Notes: generated by a model not told the origin, from the sequence alone. A stretch of 64,000 bases of DNA from Flaccisagitta enflata (GCA_965153355.1 OZ231128.1:49972001-50036000); one strand, 5' to 3'; numbered from the stretch's first letter, positions 1 through 11,523 are shown. Translations and numbers: made by a program.

Positions 1-2014
1 GTTGAGGTAGAGGTCTTGATGCGCAGTGAGACTGTCTTTAGCGACGATTCCGCCTTCCTTTAGTCTGGCGAGGGCGTCGGCGGCGGAGTCGATGTCTTGG
101 CCATAAATCGAGTCTAAGTGTGACCTCACTTTTGCGTAGGCGATGTCCCCGTCCGCTGTCGGTCTTGCTGCTTTTAACGCCTTTTTTGCTGCTCCGGCAA
201 ACCAATGTCCCGATAATTCCGTGACTTTTTCGTTGCCAGTTATTCCGGGAATGAAGCCGAAAGCCGAGTCGAACTGGTTCATTAATGAGTTGTATTCGCC
301 CTTTTTTTTCGAGTCATACTGTTTGAATAAAGTCTCTGGTCGAACCCCAACGATGCTTCTTCTGACGGTATCCAATTCTAGCGTGCGAATGAATTTGGAG
401 AAGTCGTGCTGCGGCGCCGCAGTTGCTGAAGGAATCATGTTAGTTGCTTGTCCGGCGTCAGTCGCGGGGGATGCATGACCTCCCACGGCGTCGCCGTTCT
501 GCATTTTCGGCGCCGGTTTGGGCGCCGGTTTTGGCGCCGGTTTGTACTCGACGCCCACTCGTCTGACGTCTTTTGGGAAGTTGTCGCCCAGGGGAGGTAG
601 ATTAGGAGGGGGATATCTCGCTGCGTTTGGGCTCTTTTTGTGTGGGGATCGGCGTTTTTTCTTTCCACTTCCGGCGTTCTCACTTGGCGCCGGTGCGTCA
701 TTTTGCGTCGACGAGAATACGGCGTCAATGAATTGTACCTCGTCGTCTTCTTCTGCTAATTCGTCCTAATTGTTCTGAATCTGGCGCTTAAGTTTTTCTA
801 ATTTTTCACTCGCGTCTTGTTTTTCTGCTTGGATCAATTCCACGTTCTGCATTATCTCTGCTTGTCTCTTTTGAGCTGTTAATTGTCTCTTATTCGTTTG
901 TATGGCTTTGTTCGTCTGTTGTTGTTGTTGTTGTTTTTGTTCGTCTTTTTTCTTTTCTTGTTCTCGTCGTTTCTTTCTTTGTAATTCGTGGATTGCTTCC
1001 AAGTTTTTCAATTCTTCTTTCACGCGTTCTGTTTCTTCTCTTTCTCTTTTGAGGACTTCTTCATAATGTTCATTGTCTTTTTCGATTGCTATCGCGTGGG
1101 TCTCACTCGTGTTGATGATGCTTTCGACAGCGTCGTGGTGTTGATTGGTCTGTTGTGCGATTTGTTGTTCTTGTTGATCAGCGACCCAGCCGGCCGCTTT
1201 TACATTTCCTGCTTGGCGGCGCTTTTGTTCCGCTTCGTCGTCAGTTTCGGCGCCGTCTTCTTCAAGTGCGCCTGACTTTTTCGTGGCGGCGTTGCCGGCG
1301 TCGTTTGGATGTTCTGTCGCCGGATCTTGTTCTTTTTCGTTTGTCTTCTGTATTTTTAGGCGAGTTTTTCTTATCCACTTCAAAAACCATGGCGCAGCGC
1401 TTTCGCGTTCGGGGCGCCGCGACGCCGTTTTTTATCGCGCTCCAGAACTTATTGTTGGCGAGTGATTTCGCTTTTCTCGGCGATGTGACGTCGCCGATGA
1501 AGTCTTTGGCGGAATTAGCAAGCGCCAATGCTCTGTCCGACATGCTTCCTTTTCTGGCGGAGTGTTGTACAAAGTCAGTCTTAGTTGGCGGTTTTGGTGC
1601 GTAATCCGGGTCATCGTAAGTTTCTTGCGACAAGCACGCGCGGCGCGTGTGGAGAAAGTCTTTCAAGATGACGTTGATGTGGTTTCCAGCCGATTCGTCC
1701 GTGAATGTCCTCTCTCGTGTTGGCGGGAAATAATTTTTTCGTAATCATCTCGTGGAAAAGCCACATTTTTCCCACAAGGCGACATGTCGCCGACGTCGAG
1801 AAATGCCTGATGTGCGTCATGATCGCCGACGCCGCGAACTCTTTTAACATTCCGTGTCGTATAGCGGGGCGAAACGCGCAGCAATTCCAATGTTTGTGCC
1901 GTTGCCGCCGCTTCTCCGCCTCTCGTTTCCGAGTCCGACGTCATCGCCGTATTTACCGAGGCGCCGCTTCGGCCGTGCTCCGGCGCCCGCAACGATAACG
2001 CGTTGAAGTCGCAT
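1..2014 (-). pseudogene. Unrecognised coiled-coil/basic protein, broken, 3' end off window
   Basis: Seen: on the minus strand one frame is open from 1383 to 1 (about 460 codons) except for a single TAG at 766-768. The 255 codons after that stop, down to the window edge, are uninterrupted. Residues coded at 766-1260 are Glu/Lys/Gln-rich with heptad-like spacing and a Gln run, so a long coiled coil is likely. After the stop come an acidic patch, a Lys/Arg-rich segment (KKKRRSPHKK, NLS-like), three Pro-Ala-Pro-Lys units, then a globular-looking region of at least 170 residues. Upstream, protein-like sequence continues in another frame from an ATG at 2012-2014, with switches near 1848, 1705 and 1380. 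The first two switches cancel out, which suggests small indels. Base composition is more GC-rich than the flanks. I do not recognise the family. A host gene, a mobile-element structural protein or an endogenous virus gene are all possible. Real decay and assembly indels cannot be separated here. Confidence 0.55.
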
Positions 2015-2029
2015 CTTTTTAACGGTCTT

Positions 2030-2310
2030 CCAAGATTTTGGCTTTTTCTGCGCGGACTTCGCCGCTATCGCGATGGATGATGAGGAAGAGGAAAGCTTTT
2101 TTATCTTTCACCGTGTTATTGGATGAGGATGAGGGATGGCGTGATAGATGATGAGGAGGGGGAGAACGATCTTGAGCTTTCACCGTAATTGATAGGATGA
2201 GGAGGAGGGGGAGTGATGAGGAAGGTGAGGAGGAGAACGTTCTTGAGCTTTGGTCGCGACCGGAAGGATGAAGAGGAAGGGGAGGCGGGCGTTGTTCGCT
2301 TGCTTTCACC
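2030..2310. repeat. Imperfect tandem GA-rich units
   Basis: About three degenerate 70-80 bp units share GGATGAGGAGGA-type blocks and GAACGNTCTTGAGCTTT. They lie just upstream (in minus sense) of the coding relic, so they could be its leader or simply a local duplication. Confidence 0.55.
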
Positions 2311-3297
2311 GAAGGGAGCCAGTGAACTGTCAGAACTTACAGATTGTACGAGTCCGTGACGTATGAACAGTTCACTAGCTAGCTAGATGCCCTGATGATC
2401 GCTGAGTAACTCCGTCTTAAGAATCCCGCTGAACGAATACACGAATGGAAGATTGAAGGGATCTGTAAGTTCTATATGATAAATGAGAAAAGGGAGAGGG
2501 GGTGCGGATATTAGAGTGAGCCAAAAGAGAAAATGGGCCAGACCACATCATTGACAAGGCTCGCTACCTGAGGAGTCGGGGATGAATGATTTCCGGAAGG
2601 GGGGGAATGACAGCAGAAGTCCGAGATAACCACATTAATGTCCTATAGAAACGATACACAGAGGAAGCTTTCTCGCTTGCACTGGGGGAGAAAAGAGAAA
2701 TCTAGAACAAGGAAATGCGCGATATATTACAGAAATGGCGAGGCAATGAGTCTTTTAATCTAAGAATGATCTTTACATGATCTTTAATTGATCTTTAAAT
2801 GAGTCATTAATCCTTGAATGCGGACGAAGAATCCTGATAAAGTTCTCTCCAGAAAAGAGTCCGTTGGAAGAGGGAAGTCGAGGATGAAGGGGAGAGAAGT
2901 CGAGGAGTCGTGAGAAGAGGAAGATGATGAGGAAGAGGAGTCTTTGGAGCGACACCCGAAATAACGATTTTTGCGAGATTTCCTGTAGATGGACAAGAGG
3001 ATAAACAAAATACGGCGCAATTGATGACAACTTATTCTTTTAGAATATGGTATTCGTTACCGATTTTTAAATAGAACACCTGAATTTGTAAAGACAATTA
3101 CATCTTATTTTGGATTTTGTTGTTGTTGTGATAATGGTAGTTGCCAAGGTCAGAGCTTTAAGAATTTTGTTATCAGAACATGTTTTCGAGTAATGTGATT
3201 CCAAAACAATAAAAGGAGAGAACAGAAATTGTGTGACCGTTAACTTGTTACAGGCCATTGGCCATCCACAAAACGCCAAATAGGATGTAAGAAACGT
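2311..3297. other. No gene recognised
   Basis: Mixed AT-rich sequence with no coding signal, long simple repeat or inverted termini. The only structure noted is a short pair, AGTGAACTGT / ACAGTTCACT, around 2321-2372. Confidence 0.4.
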
Positions 3298-3680
3298 TAC
3301 CGGTAATGGCGACTGTCGCCTTGAGGAAAAAAGTCGTAAGCATTGGTCGCTTTTCACGAAGTTTTTGTCTTAAGTCACTGCTAATCTTTTTATTTGTTAA
3401 ATCAAATCAAAAACATTTGTATGTATTGAAAATGCACTGAAAATCAGAGAAAAATAGGACTAGGCTAGATGAGCTAAAATGCTCAAAATCACTCTTCCAG
3501 ACAACCAGCTATGCTCACTGACATGCTTTCTTGTATTTGTATGGTTACATCAAAACATTTATTTATCCCATTAAAAATTTAAGAAAAGATTGAGCTATAT
3601 GAGCTAAAAGAGCTAGAATGCTCAAAAACACCCTCACAGATAAGCAGCTATGCCCAATAACATGTTTTTTTTTTGTACTT
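3298..3680 (+). repeat. Interspersed repeat family R1, copy 1
   Basis: It contains TGGCGACTGTCGCC, AGTCGTAAGCATTGGTC and a downstream module AAAATCAGAGAAAAATAGGACT followed by GAGCTA-type words. The module is partly repeated at 3590-3665. The same sequence recurs at 43228-43460 (same strand) and 25980-26370 (opposite strand), with the last module alone near 45880. No coding capacity or termini are evident. Confidence 0.7.
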
Positions 3681-4134
3681 GCATGCTCAAACAAACATAC
3701 ATACACTCCTTTTTTGATCCTACTTAAAATCATAAAAAATCCAAAAAAAATTAATTGAATTTTTCATACATAAATCTTTAAAAGATCATAACGGAAAAAT
3801 ATTTTTGTCATAGAGCATTCTGCTTGGCGCCAAATGAAAGAGAATTATGAAGTTTACTTACCCTATCAATTTCATTCGAAACCTCAATCGCTCAATCGAG
3901 TTCCGAAACTTCGCATAAGAAAATAAAAACCACGTTTCTCAAATATGTCAAAAAGTTGAAGACTGACTTCAACTTTTTCCCGATTAGATATTTTGGATAA
4001 TTGTCAGGCCGCCTTAGTTAAATCTGAGGGCCTCATTAAATCATTTTTATGTTTGTGTTTTTTAGCGAACATTAATGCTTTGTTGTCGACCGATGCATGA
4101 ATTTTCCCTCATCCGATGACGAATTTGTAGGCTA

Positions 4135-4702
4135 ACAAGGCCAACACCGATAAGTCGCGTGCAGGAGTTTCAATTAAAGCCTTGAAACCCACTAGTCTCG
4201 ACATAAGCCTTAAAATCCACTAGTTTCAATTCAAGCCTAGAAATCCACCAGTTAAAATTCAAGTTTAAATTCAAGTTTAAATCCAGTTTAAATTCAAAAT
4301 AATGAATGACAAAATGGTTTAGAATGACGTTAAGTGACTTAGAATGACTTAAAAAGGATTGAAATGACTAAAAATGACTAAGAATAACTTAAAAGGACTT
4401 ACTGTGACCAAATATGTCAAAACTTCAAAAAATGACAAAAATGACCTAAAATGATTTAAAATCACTTAGAATGACTTGAAATGACTTGTTATGGCAAAAA
4501 ATGATAAAAGATGACATAAATGACAAAAATGACAAAATATGACAAAAATGGAAAAACTGACAAAACTAAAAAAGACTTAAAATGCTTTAGAATGACTTAG
4601 AATGACTTAGAATGACAAAAACAAAAACAAAAAAACAAAAAAACAAAAAACAAAAAAGAACGGACAGAGCAGATCATAGAGTCGTGTGCACGCGACTAAA
4701 AA
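4135..4702 (+). mobile_element. Cassette, long subfamily with TGACTTAAAA repeats
   Basis: It begins ACAAGGCCAACACC with 5' motif AGTCGCGTGC and ends AGAGTCGTGTGCACGCGACTAAAAA-like. The middle first repeats phrases such as TTTCAATTCAAGCC, then about 30 degenerate units of 9-11 bp (TGACTTAAAA, TGACAAAAA) at 4310-4620. The (GGAC)n tract is nearly absent in this copy. Related long copies lie at 21087, 28458 and 62270. Confidence 0.75.
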
Positions 4703-4907
4703 TAGAATGTGGTTGTTTTGAGCGTCATTGGTTTTCCCACTCACGTAACATCGAGCTTTATTGATTTTCGGTCATTTCAATTCTAACGGTATGCGAACGT
4801 GTGAAAAAAATCTCTTTCCTCGATTTTATTTGAAAACGATCTCTTTGACAGCAAAAGTAGTTCATTAACTCAATCCCATCCCATGCGACCTATGAGGTGT
4901 GTGCATA

Positions 4908-5010
<103 letters not shown>

Positions 5011-5098
5011 GGTTGTATTGCTTAGGGTTGATATGCATTAATTCAAGACGGGAAAAAGAACAGTACACGTAATGTAAAAGTTACCGATTGACATGGAT

Positions 5099-5502
5099 TT
5101 TTTAGTAGCGGATACGCGACTCTACACCTTGCCGTGTCGGTCGGTAGGTCGGTAGGTCGGTGTGTCCATCCGTCACATTTTTAGTTGCGGACACGCAACT
5201 CTATAAGAGGCTTTGTCCGTCCGTCCGTCCGTCCGTCCGTCGGTCGGTCGGTTGGTCCGTCACGCTCGAGTTGAAAACGCGAGAAACGCGCATTTTACGA
5301 TGCTGCAGCTGTCATTGAATGTGTGTGGGTGTATGTTAGTGTGTGGGAAGGGGGTTTGGGCGAGGCTGGGGGTTGGCTGCCCCTGCCCACCCGTCCGCAA
5401 CGATATTGTGACCCCCGCGTCACTTGTTGAATTCCGAGCGGTTTTCGCATTACTGCTCCTACTCAACCGTCCGCGACTGGATTGCCGTGTCCGGCCTTGT
5501 TT
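5099..5502 (-). mobile_element. Cassette with a second cassette nested inside
   Basis: Outer copy, minus sense: start ACAAGGCCGG at 5502, 5' motif AGTCGCGGAC, then the 'CGCTCGGAATTC' zone as in the 50022 copy, and end at 5099 (GCGTATCCGCTACT). Between 5178 and 5422 another minus-sense cassette of a different subfamily interrupts it. That one has start ACGCGGGGGTCACAATATCG, motif GTTGCGGACGGG and end AGTTGCGTGTCCGCAACT. The insertion point lies in the GGAC/CGAC tract of the outer copy. Confidence 0.7.
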
Positions 5503-6582
5503 TTCCATTGAGGTCCATTTACCATTACCAAAGATAACAATGGTAACGGCTTGGTGATACACTCCAAGATTTCGTGACCAAATTATCCACTTTTAGTTCG
5601 CCTGATAGCTCAGTCTGTCGGTTTGTCGGTGCATGGGTCCAGTGCTATGCAATGCAAATTGCGTCATTTCAGGTCTAGCCTAGACGGTACGTTCGATATA
5701 AGTAGGGGTACTTACCTAAAAACTTTGAATATAACGTAGCATTGTATTTTTCTTCCACGAAATGTCTGGCACAGAGGGCAAATCACAACATCTAAGGAAA
5801 AGCGAATGTCGCTAAAAAAATAATTAACAATGCGACAACAGGGAAATAACTGAAGTTAGGGATAGAAACAGAAAAAATGTTAAAAAGCGAATCAGAAATC
5901 AACAGCCTGTTGTTTATCTCAAAATGAATGTGATCTTGTGTTCTCCCCCATACATGTGGAATTCCTGTTTCTAATGATTTGTATCTTCTCGCAATCTACC
6001 CCTGCCTGGAAGGGCAGTCAAATTTTACATCAATTTTGATTTTTTCCCCTTTGAATTGAGAGGGTCAGTAAAGGTAAATAGGGATGAATCGACTGGACGA
6101 ACAAATAGAATAAATCGGATCACTGCTCGACCCAGAACGCTCTGAACAGTGGAGTTAAAAAGGATTAACCTGCACGAGCTATATCAAAGAAAGGCCTCAG
6201 ATTAGAGATCAGCAATCGGCGATTGCTGATTAGGAATTGACGATGTCAGACCTAATTAAGGTTGCAAAATTTGTACTTCCTTTTTTGGGGAAAACCTTGA
6301 ATTCATGATCATATTCCTCCTCAAAAATGATTTAGCCTCTCCTTCGTTTTCTCTCTCGTCTGTTTTGGTCTGTCAGTCTGGTTCTGCCTATCTGTTAGTC
6401 TGCACGCTTTCCTTTGAACTTTAATGTCTCTCTAATCTCCATGCACCCCACTCTTTGTTTCTCCCTCTGCTTATCTTCGTCAGTCTATCATGAAATATGT
6501 ATGTCTGTCTAAGTGTGTGGAATGTGTGTTTGTCTTTATTTCTCTTACTTCTTTCCGTTTCTCTTTCTCGCAATCTCAATGA
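5503..6582. other. No gene recognised
   Basis: Unique-looking sequence. One nearly perfect 23-nt palindrome lies near 6208-6230 (ATCAGCAATCG + CGATTGCTGAT). Confidence 0.4.
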
Positions 6583-6781
6583 ACAAGGCCGGATACACGG
6601 CTACCCCAGTCGCGTGTGGTTGGGCAGGGGCAATATTTGAGGTCACTTGAACATTTGGGCAGGAGTAGTGAGGTGAAAAAGACCGCAAAAAAAAAAAAAG
6701 TGAAGTGTGACAGATGGACGGACCGACGGACCAACGGAGCGATAAAGCGGTGTGTAGAGTCGCGTTGCGAGCGACTAAAAA
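6583..6781 (+). mobile_element. Cassette, standard type
   Basis: The order is ACAAGGCCGGATACACGGCTACCCC, AGTCGCGTGT, GGTTGGGCAGGGGC, GTCACTTGAACATTTGGGCAGGAG, AAGTGAAGTGTGAC, GGAC/CGAC tract, and end TAGAGTCGCGTTGCGAGCGACTAAAAA. The terminal palindrome is imperfect. Confidence 0.8.
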
Positions 6782-7228
6782 ATTGATATCGAGATACTGA
6801 CCGCGCTAACTGTCAATGGAAAAGCCCCTTTACACACTGAAACTTACCGTGAAAGCCACATCAAAGAAAACAAAGGCTATATGCAATGATAAATTCTGAT
6901 CTGAGTATTGATCAATTCTTGACCCCCTTTATTGAAGTAGAGCCTATAAGGGCAGCGTGATGATTTGTTTACATTCCACCCCTTCCCCCCCCCCCCCATT
7001 CTAGCTCCTGACCTCCGAATCCATCCCCGTGTCAACGACGTCGCCGTTCGCGTTCAATTAAACCCCCGCGAATAACACACACTCAACACTGATTTACATA
7101 ATAGATATTCGTTCCATCCACGTCCGTGAAAAGGGTGTGTGATGTTTGGACATGAGATCTGCGGTCCATTCCGAAGACAATCCTCTCTTTATGCATCCTG
7201 AAGAATGAGCAAACAAAAACTACCGATG

Positions 7229-7243
7229 TGTGTGTGTGTGTGA

Positions 7244-7294
<51 letters not shown>
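7229..7294. repeat. (GT)n/(GA)n microsatellite
   Basis: A short GT run passes directly into about 22 GA units. Confidence 0.95.
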
Positions 7295-7296
<2 letters not shown>

Positions 7297-7419
7297 TAAG
7301 AGGGCTGACTTCGGGCCTGAGCGGGTTGATTCAGGGCCAAATTAGGGTTTGAGAGGTTGAGAGGAGGGGACATATCTACGGACGGACAGACAATTAGTCA
7401 TCAAAGGATCGCACATGGA

Positions 7420-7640
7420 CAGCGGGACCCGATGCCCTGCTCGGAGTGATCATGTTCAGAAGTGGACTGAGAGCAGAACTGCGGCCATAAAGGACCGATG
7501 TCTTATAGGTCACAGGGGTGAATTTCCAGACGTCCTTAGGGGCATTTTTCAGGCCTCAGATGACTGGATTTGAGGACTAGAGTAGAGGGCTGATTTCAGG
7601 TCTTGAGAGCTGATTTGAGGTCCTCAGAAAATAAACCTTT
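7420..7640. mobile_element. Element B, divergent half copy
   Basis: GACCCGATGCCCTGC...GAGCAGAACTGCGGCC, ACCGATGTCTTATAG and CACAGGGGTGAATTT match, with many changes, the 42525 copy of element B. Nearby CTGATTTCAGG/CTGATTTGAGG words resemble its internal repeats. No clear second arm is seen. Confidence 0.5.
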
Positions 7641-7644
7641 TGGC

Positions 7645-7830
7645 AGTTCCATATCATAAAAACTGATTTTCAAAACACAATTTATCACTATTTAAACCAC
7701 AAGAGAACTACATGCTTTATGGGAAAGGAAATAATAGATTTTAAAATGCGACGCGACGCATCGCGTGAAAGAAAATCAAAGGCCGAGGGAGGGGGGGAAT
7801 CAAAAGCGACTCACTTTCATTATGAGTTTC
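7645..7830 (+). repeat. Interspersed repeat R2, copy 1
   Basis: It shares ordered blocks with 35760-35945: CATATCATAAAAA, CAATTTATCACTATTTAAAC, a poly-purine block, ATTTTAAAATGCGACGCGACGCATC, then GGGGGGAATCAAAAGCGACTCA. Both copies have the same orientation. Confidence 0.65.
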
Positions 7831-8545
7831 ATACACCCCTGCATATACAATAACAAAGTTGCGTCTTTTTATACAGTAATAAAGTTGATATATCAAGGAT
7901 AGTCGACGTGGAACTTTTTACTGCGTCGATAGCACGAGAAAGCAAAACAATATCATGGTTGTTGACCCTCCTTTAATGATGTTTGCCTTTTTGTCTCGTA
8001 CTTTCGACTTTTATCATACAATACCGCCTTCGTTGTTTTGGAACATCGTCGTTATTGTTTTGGAATATCGTCGTCGTTGTTTTGGAACACCGTCTACGAT
8101 GGTTTGTTTTCGCGCCAACAACACCAAAAGTCGGCGTTAGCCAAGATTATCTCTGTTGGCGATATGAGAAAGGTTGTATAATAACAAGGCCATGTTGAAA
8201 CGCCTCGTGGTGCAATCGATGTCCAAATTTGAATGATCAATATATTTATTTTTCGATTTCTTTAAAAAATTTCATAAATACAAATTTCTTTCATTAAAGA
8301 ACATTTTCATCAAGTTATATCTACTTAAGTTTTTTTTTATACAAAATCGTTTCTATCAGAGAGTGCCAGTCAAAGAGAGATAGTCGAAAATAGGATTTAG
8401 AAATAGAAAATTTGATTTTGCCACTTTACATGTCCAATGGAAAGTTCTAGGACTCATTTCAAATATGTAGTCTCATTCTACAAACATATATGAAAAAAAT
8501 TAAATGATGCAATTATGAAATACAAAGGAAGGAGAAATATAAGAT

Positions 8546-8903
8546 ATGAACCCCCTAAAACTGCAGCACCCCCCCTTACAGCTCAAACTACTACAATAAA
8601 TAATAAATTTAATGTTGCTAATTAAAGCCTATGACTATACAAGTGGCGCCACCAGAGCGATTTTGCAAATTCCATTCCAGTCTTAAATTATAATAGAAAA
8701 ACCTTGATTTTATAAACTTTTTATGATAGTTAATTTTAAAACTTTATTAAGCTATATCTTGACTTAAAGAACAAAAATGAAAAATCGCTCTGGTGACGCC
8801 ATTTGTATTAATAAAAACATTTTTCCTCTACCTTTAAAATATCTATAATCTGATCATTTAGAGCTGTAGGGGGGGGGGTGCTACAGTTTTCAGGGGGTTC
8901 ACA
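8546..8903. mobile_element. Inverted-repeat element with a nested MITE
   Basis: The outer arms are TGAACCCCCTAAAACTGCAGC (8546 onward) and its near complement ending GGGGGTTCACA at about 8903. They include a C/G-run pair CACCCCCCC / GGGGGGGGGGTG. The target duplication is unclear. A TA-type MITE lies inside at 8640-8805. Confidence 0.65.
8640..8805. mobile_element. TA-type MITE, 166 bp
   Basis: The termini CAAGTGGCGCCACCAGAGCG and, on the complement, CAAATGGCGTCACCAGAGCG are flanked by TA on both sides (8638-8639, 8806-8807). This is typical of Tc1/mariner-derived non-autonomous elements. No ORF. Confidence 0.75.
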
Positions 8904-9229
8904 CCTTACATTAACCTTCTCTCTGTAATAAAGTTATGAAATAGTGATAAAAATAAAAAAAGCGAAAAAAAGGAAAAATTGATAAAATGATAAAATGACA
9001 AAATGAAAAAGAAAATGAAAATATGAAATGGGAAAACAATGAACTAAAAACATATGAGGTAAAAGGAATTAAGATTAAATCTGATCCTTACTCATTTTAG
9101 ATTGCAATAACGGCTTCTTAAATATCACAGTATGAACACCAATGTTACGTCTCGAAAATGGCAAATGATAAACAAAAGGTTAGCAGCCAAAGTACGAAAT
9201 TAAAATTGGAAATGGCGTCGTTGCCAAAG

Positions 9230-9236
<7 letters not shown>

Positions 9237-9299
<63 letters not shown>
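9237..9299. repeat. (GA)n microsatellite
   Basis: About 30 uninterrupted units. Confidence 0.96.
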
Positions 9300-9304
<5 letters not shown>

Positions 9305-9501
9305 ACCTGTACCGTCTCGCTATTTTTGATGTGTTTATCTGTTTGTGTGTGGAAAACGGCACAATTCCGAGGAGGGCAAAACCCACACACAGAATAAAAG
9401 CGATAAAACGATAAAACGATAAAACGATACCGGACAGGCACTCTCAATTGCGCATGAGAAATCCTTAGAACAAATAATATGATAACATAATAGCATAATT
9501 A

Positions 9502-10689
9502 CTGCCAAGGAAAAAAGTTTGGAGACACTTCTAGAGCAGCTAGATATGTAAAAAACAAAAACAAATTAGTTTCCATAAAAAAATCAACAAAAGGAGTGCA
9601 ACCTGATTTCTGTAGCTTTAACCGTTTAGAAGTGGCAAGAAAAAGAGTAAAAAGAGTCATTTTGTGAGAATCGATAATGAAAACTAAAGGAAAGATTATG
9701 AAAATTCAGAGACACCTTCCATGTAAGATTTCTTGCCTTCCAGAACTGCTAGAAAGCGTTTGAAAAAAAAAAGAAAAAAAAAAAGTTTTCATCAAAAAAT
9801 CTACAAGATGAGCGCAATCTGATTACTGTAGCTCTAATCGTTTAAAAATGACAAGCAAAATTATAAACTTACTCCTCAAATCATCAGTTCACTATTATTG
9901 GGACAAGATCATTTTTATCTATAGAGAAACGCTCAACAAATTTTTTACAAAAGGCGGAACTTGAATTCTTACATAAAAGAAATATGTAACATACCTGCAC
10001 TACGCTGAGGAGAATACACTTTTTTTCATGCAGGGACCCAGAGGAGGGCCTAGATTTTTTTATTTTGATGTAACAAATGTATTCTAAAAATTTCAGGACC
10101 ATAGATGTTCCTGACCATTCATTATATTGCATTTGAAAAATGGTTCATCCTTAAGGGGGCCAAAAATTCAAAATCATTTTTCCTCAAAACTGATGCCAGA
10201 TTCAGATTATGTCAGATACTATGTTTTCTTTTCACAAAATTTTGTTATTAAGCTGAAAAAAATGCAAAAAACCTCTAAAAAGACTTTGTTCTTTAAAAAC
10301 CCTTATTTTTGGAGGTTTTTTTGCATTTTTTCAGCTTAAAATCAAAATTTTGAAAAAAGAAAATATAGTATCTGACATAATTTTTTACAAGGAATCTGAA
10401 TCTGGCATCAGATTTGAGTAAAAATGTTTTTGAAATTTTGGCCCCCTTAAGAATTATCTATATTTCAGGTGCAATATGATGAATGTTTGAGAACGGCTAT
10501 GGTCCTGAAATTTTTAGAATACATAAGTTACATCAAAATAAAAAAATCTGGGCCCTCCTCTGGGTCCCTGCATGAAAAAAAGTGTATTCTCCTCAGCGTA
10601 ACCTGCACTCTCCGCGTCATAAATTGCCTATTATTTAGCAAATGAAACTAATTATTCTTTAGGTGTCTCCAAACTTTTTTCCTGGGTAG
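9502..10689. mobile_element. Tc1/mariner-type non-autonomous element, 1.19 kb
   Basis: The left end CTGCCAAGGAAAAAAGTTTG matches the complement of the right end, CTACCCAGGAAAAAAGTTTG, and both continue GAGACAC. TA flanks both ends (9500-9501, 10690-10691). No transposase frame is seen. The left half has a degenerate internal direct repeat (9577-9640 and 9788-9850, sharing CTGTAGCTNTAAYCGTTTA). The right half is a giant palindrome annotated separately. Confidence 0.8.
10001..10600. repeat. Near-perfect 600-bp palindrome
   Basis: The outer ends TACGCTGAGGAGAATACACT and AGTGTATTCTCCTCAGCGTA are exact complements. Pairing continues inward through GGGACCCAGAGGAGGGCC, TTTCAGGACCATAG, TAAGGGGGCCAAAA and GATGCCAGATTCAGATT. 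It reaches ATGCAAAAAACCTC / GAGGTTTTTTTGCAT around a loop of about 28 nt near 10283-10310. A transcript would fold into a hairpin of about 280 bp. Confidence 0.92.
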
Positions 10690-10759
10690 TACATTAGCAT
10701 TATTCTAAACGATATTAACGAAGACTTCACTTGGCATAGGCATAGCGATAGACATACAG

Positions 10760-10818
10760 ATGAACGGATGGACGGACCGACACATAAACTTCTAGAGCCG
10801 CGTACACGCAACTAAAAA
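10760..10818 (+). mobile_element. Cassette 3' fragment
   Basis: A GGAC/CGAC tract is followed by CTAGAGCCGCGTACACGCAACTAAAAAA. The 5' part is not present. Confidence 0.6.
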
Positions 10819-10918
10819 AGGTATGATACCGCTGCTGGGATCTGAATTTATGACGTTATAACCGATATTTGCCACTGAAGTGTCGCTTACATAGGAATTC
10901 AATTATGAGGGTGAGATA

Positions 10919-11523
10919 ACACATGTGCCACATTTAGGCGGAAAATGTGGGAACATAGTTACCATAGTAAATATTACTCCAGTGGCATGAAATTTGAACT
11001 AGAGGTAGCTTTTTAGTTGAATTTTCATTTAGTGTTATGATTGAATCATAATTCAATTCATAAATGGGGTATTCCAGCCAAGATGTTGAAACTTCAATAT
11101 CAAAATGTTGCTGATTTTTCCCGCTTTAAAATCAATTAAAATAGATCATCTTTAAAAGACCGGGAGTAACAGATACTGACCAAAATTGACTGACAATCAT
11201 GCACGTGAGTATTATAAAGTAATTGGATCGCATATTGCACAGTTTTTGGCCCCTAAGAAGTGCTATACTGGATAATTAGGAGAGGAATATCAAAATCCAG
11301 AAATTCAGTTTTTTAAATGCAGCTTATGCGGGATTATATACGAAACACCACTTCTTGCATTCAAAGGACGTCTTGATGTCATTATCTAAGCCTATGGTGA
11401 CCTAAATATAGTTAATACACTTTCTCCATTCAGTTGTGGAGGTTTTCTTTTGCTTTTAATGACAATAGCAAGACTCAGTCCTCACTAAGTAGATCATTTT
11501 CCGCCTAAATGTGGCGCATGTGT
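10919..11523. mobile_element. TA-type MITE, 605 bp
   Basis: The termini ACACATGTGCCACATTTAGG and complement ACACATGCGCCACATTTAGG both continue CGGAAAATG. TA flanks both ends (10917-10918, 11524-11525). No coding capacity. Confidence 0.78.
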
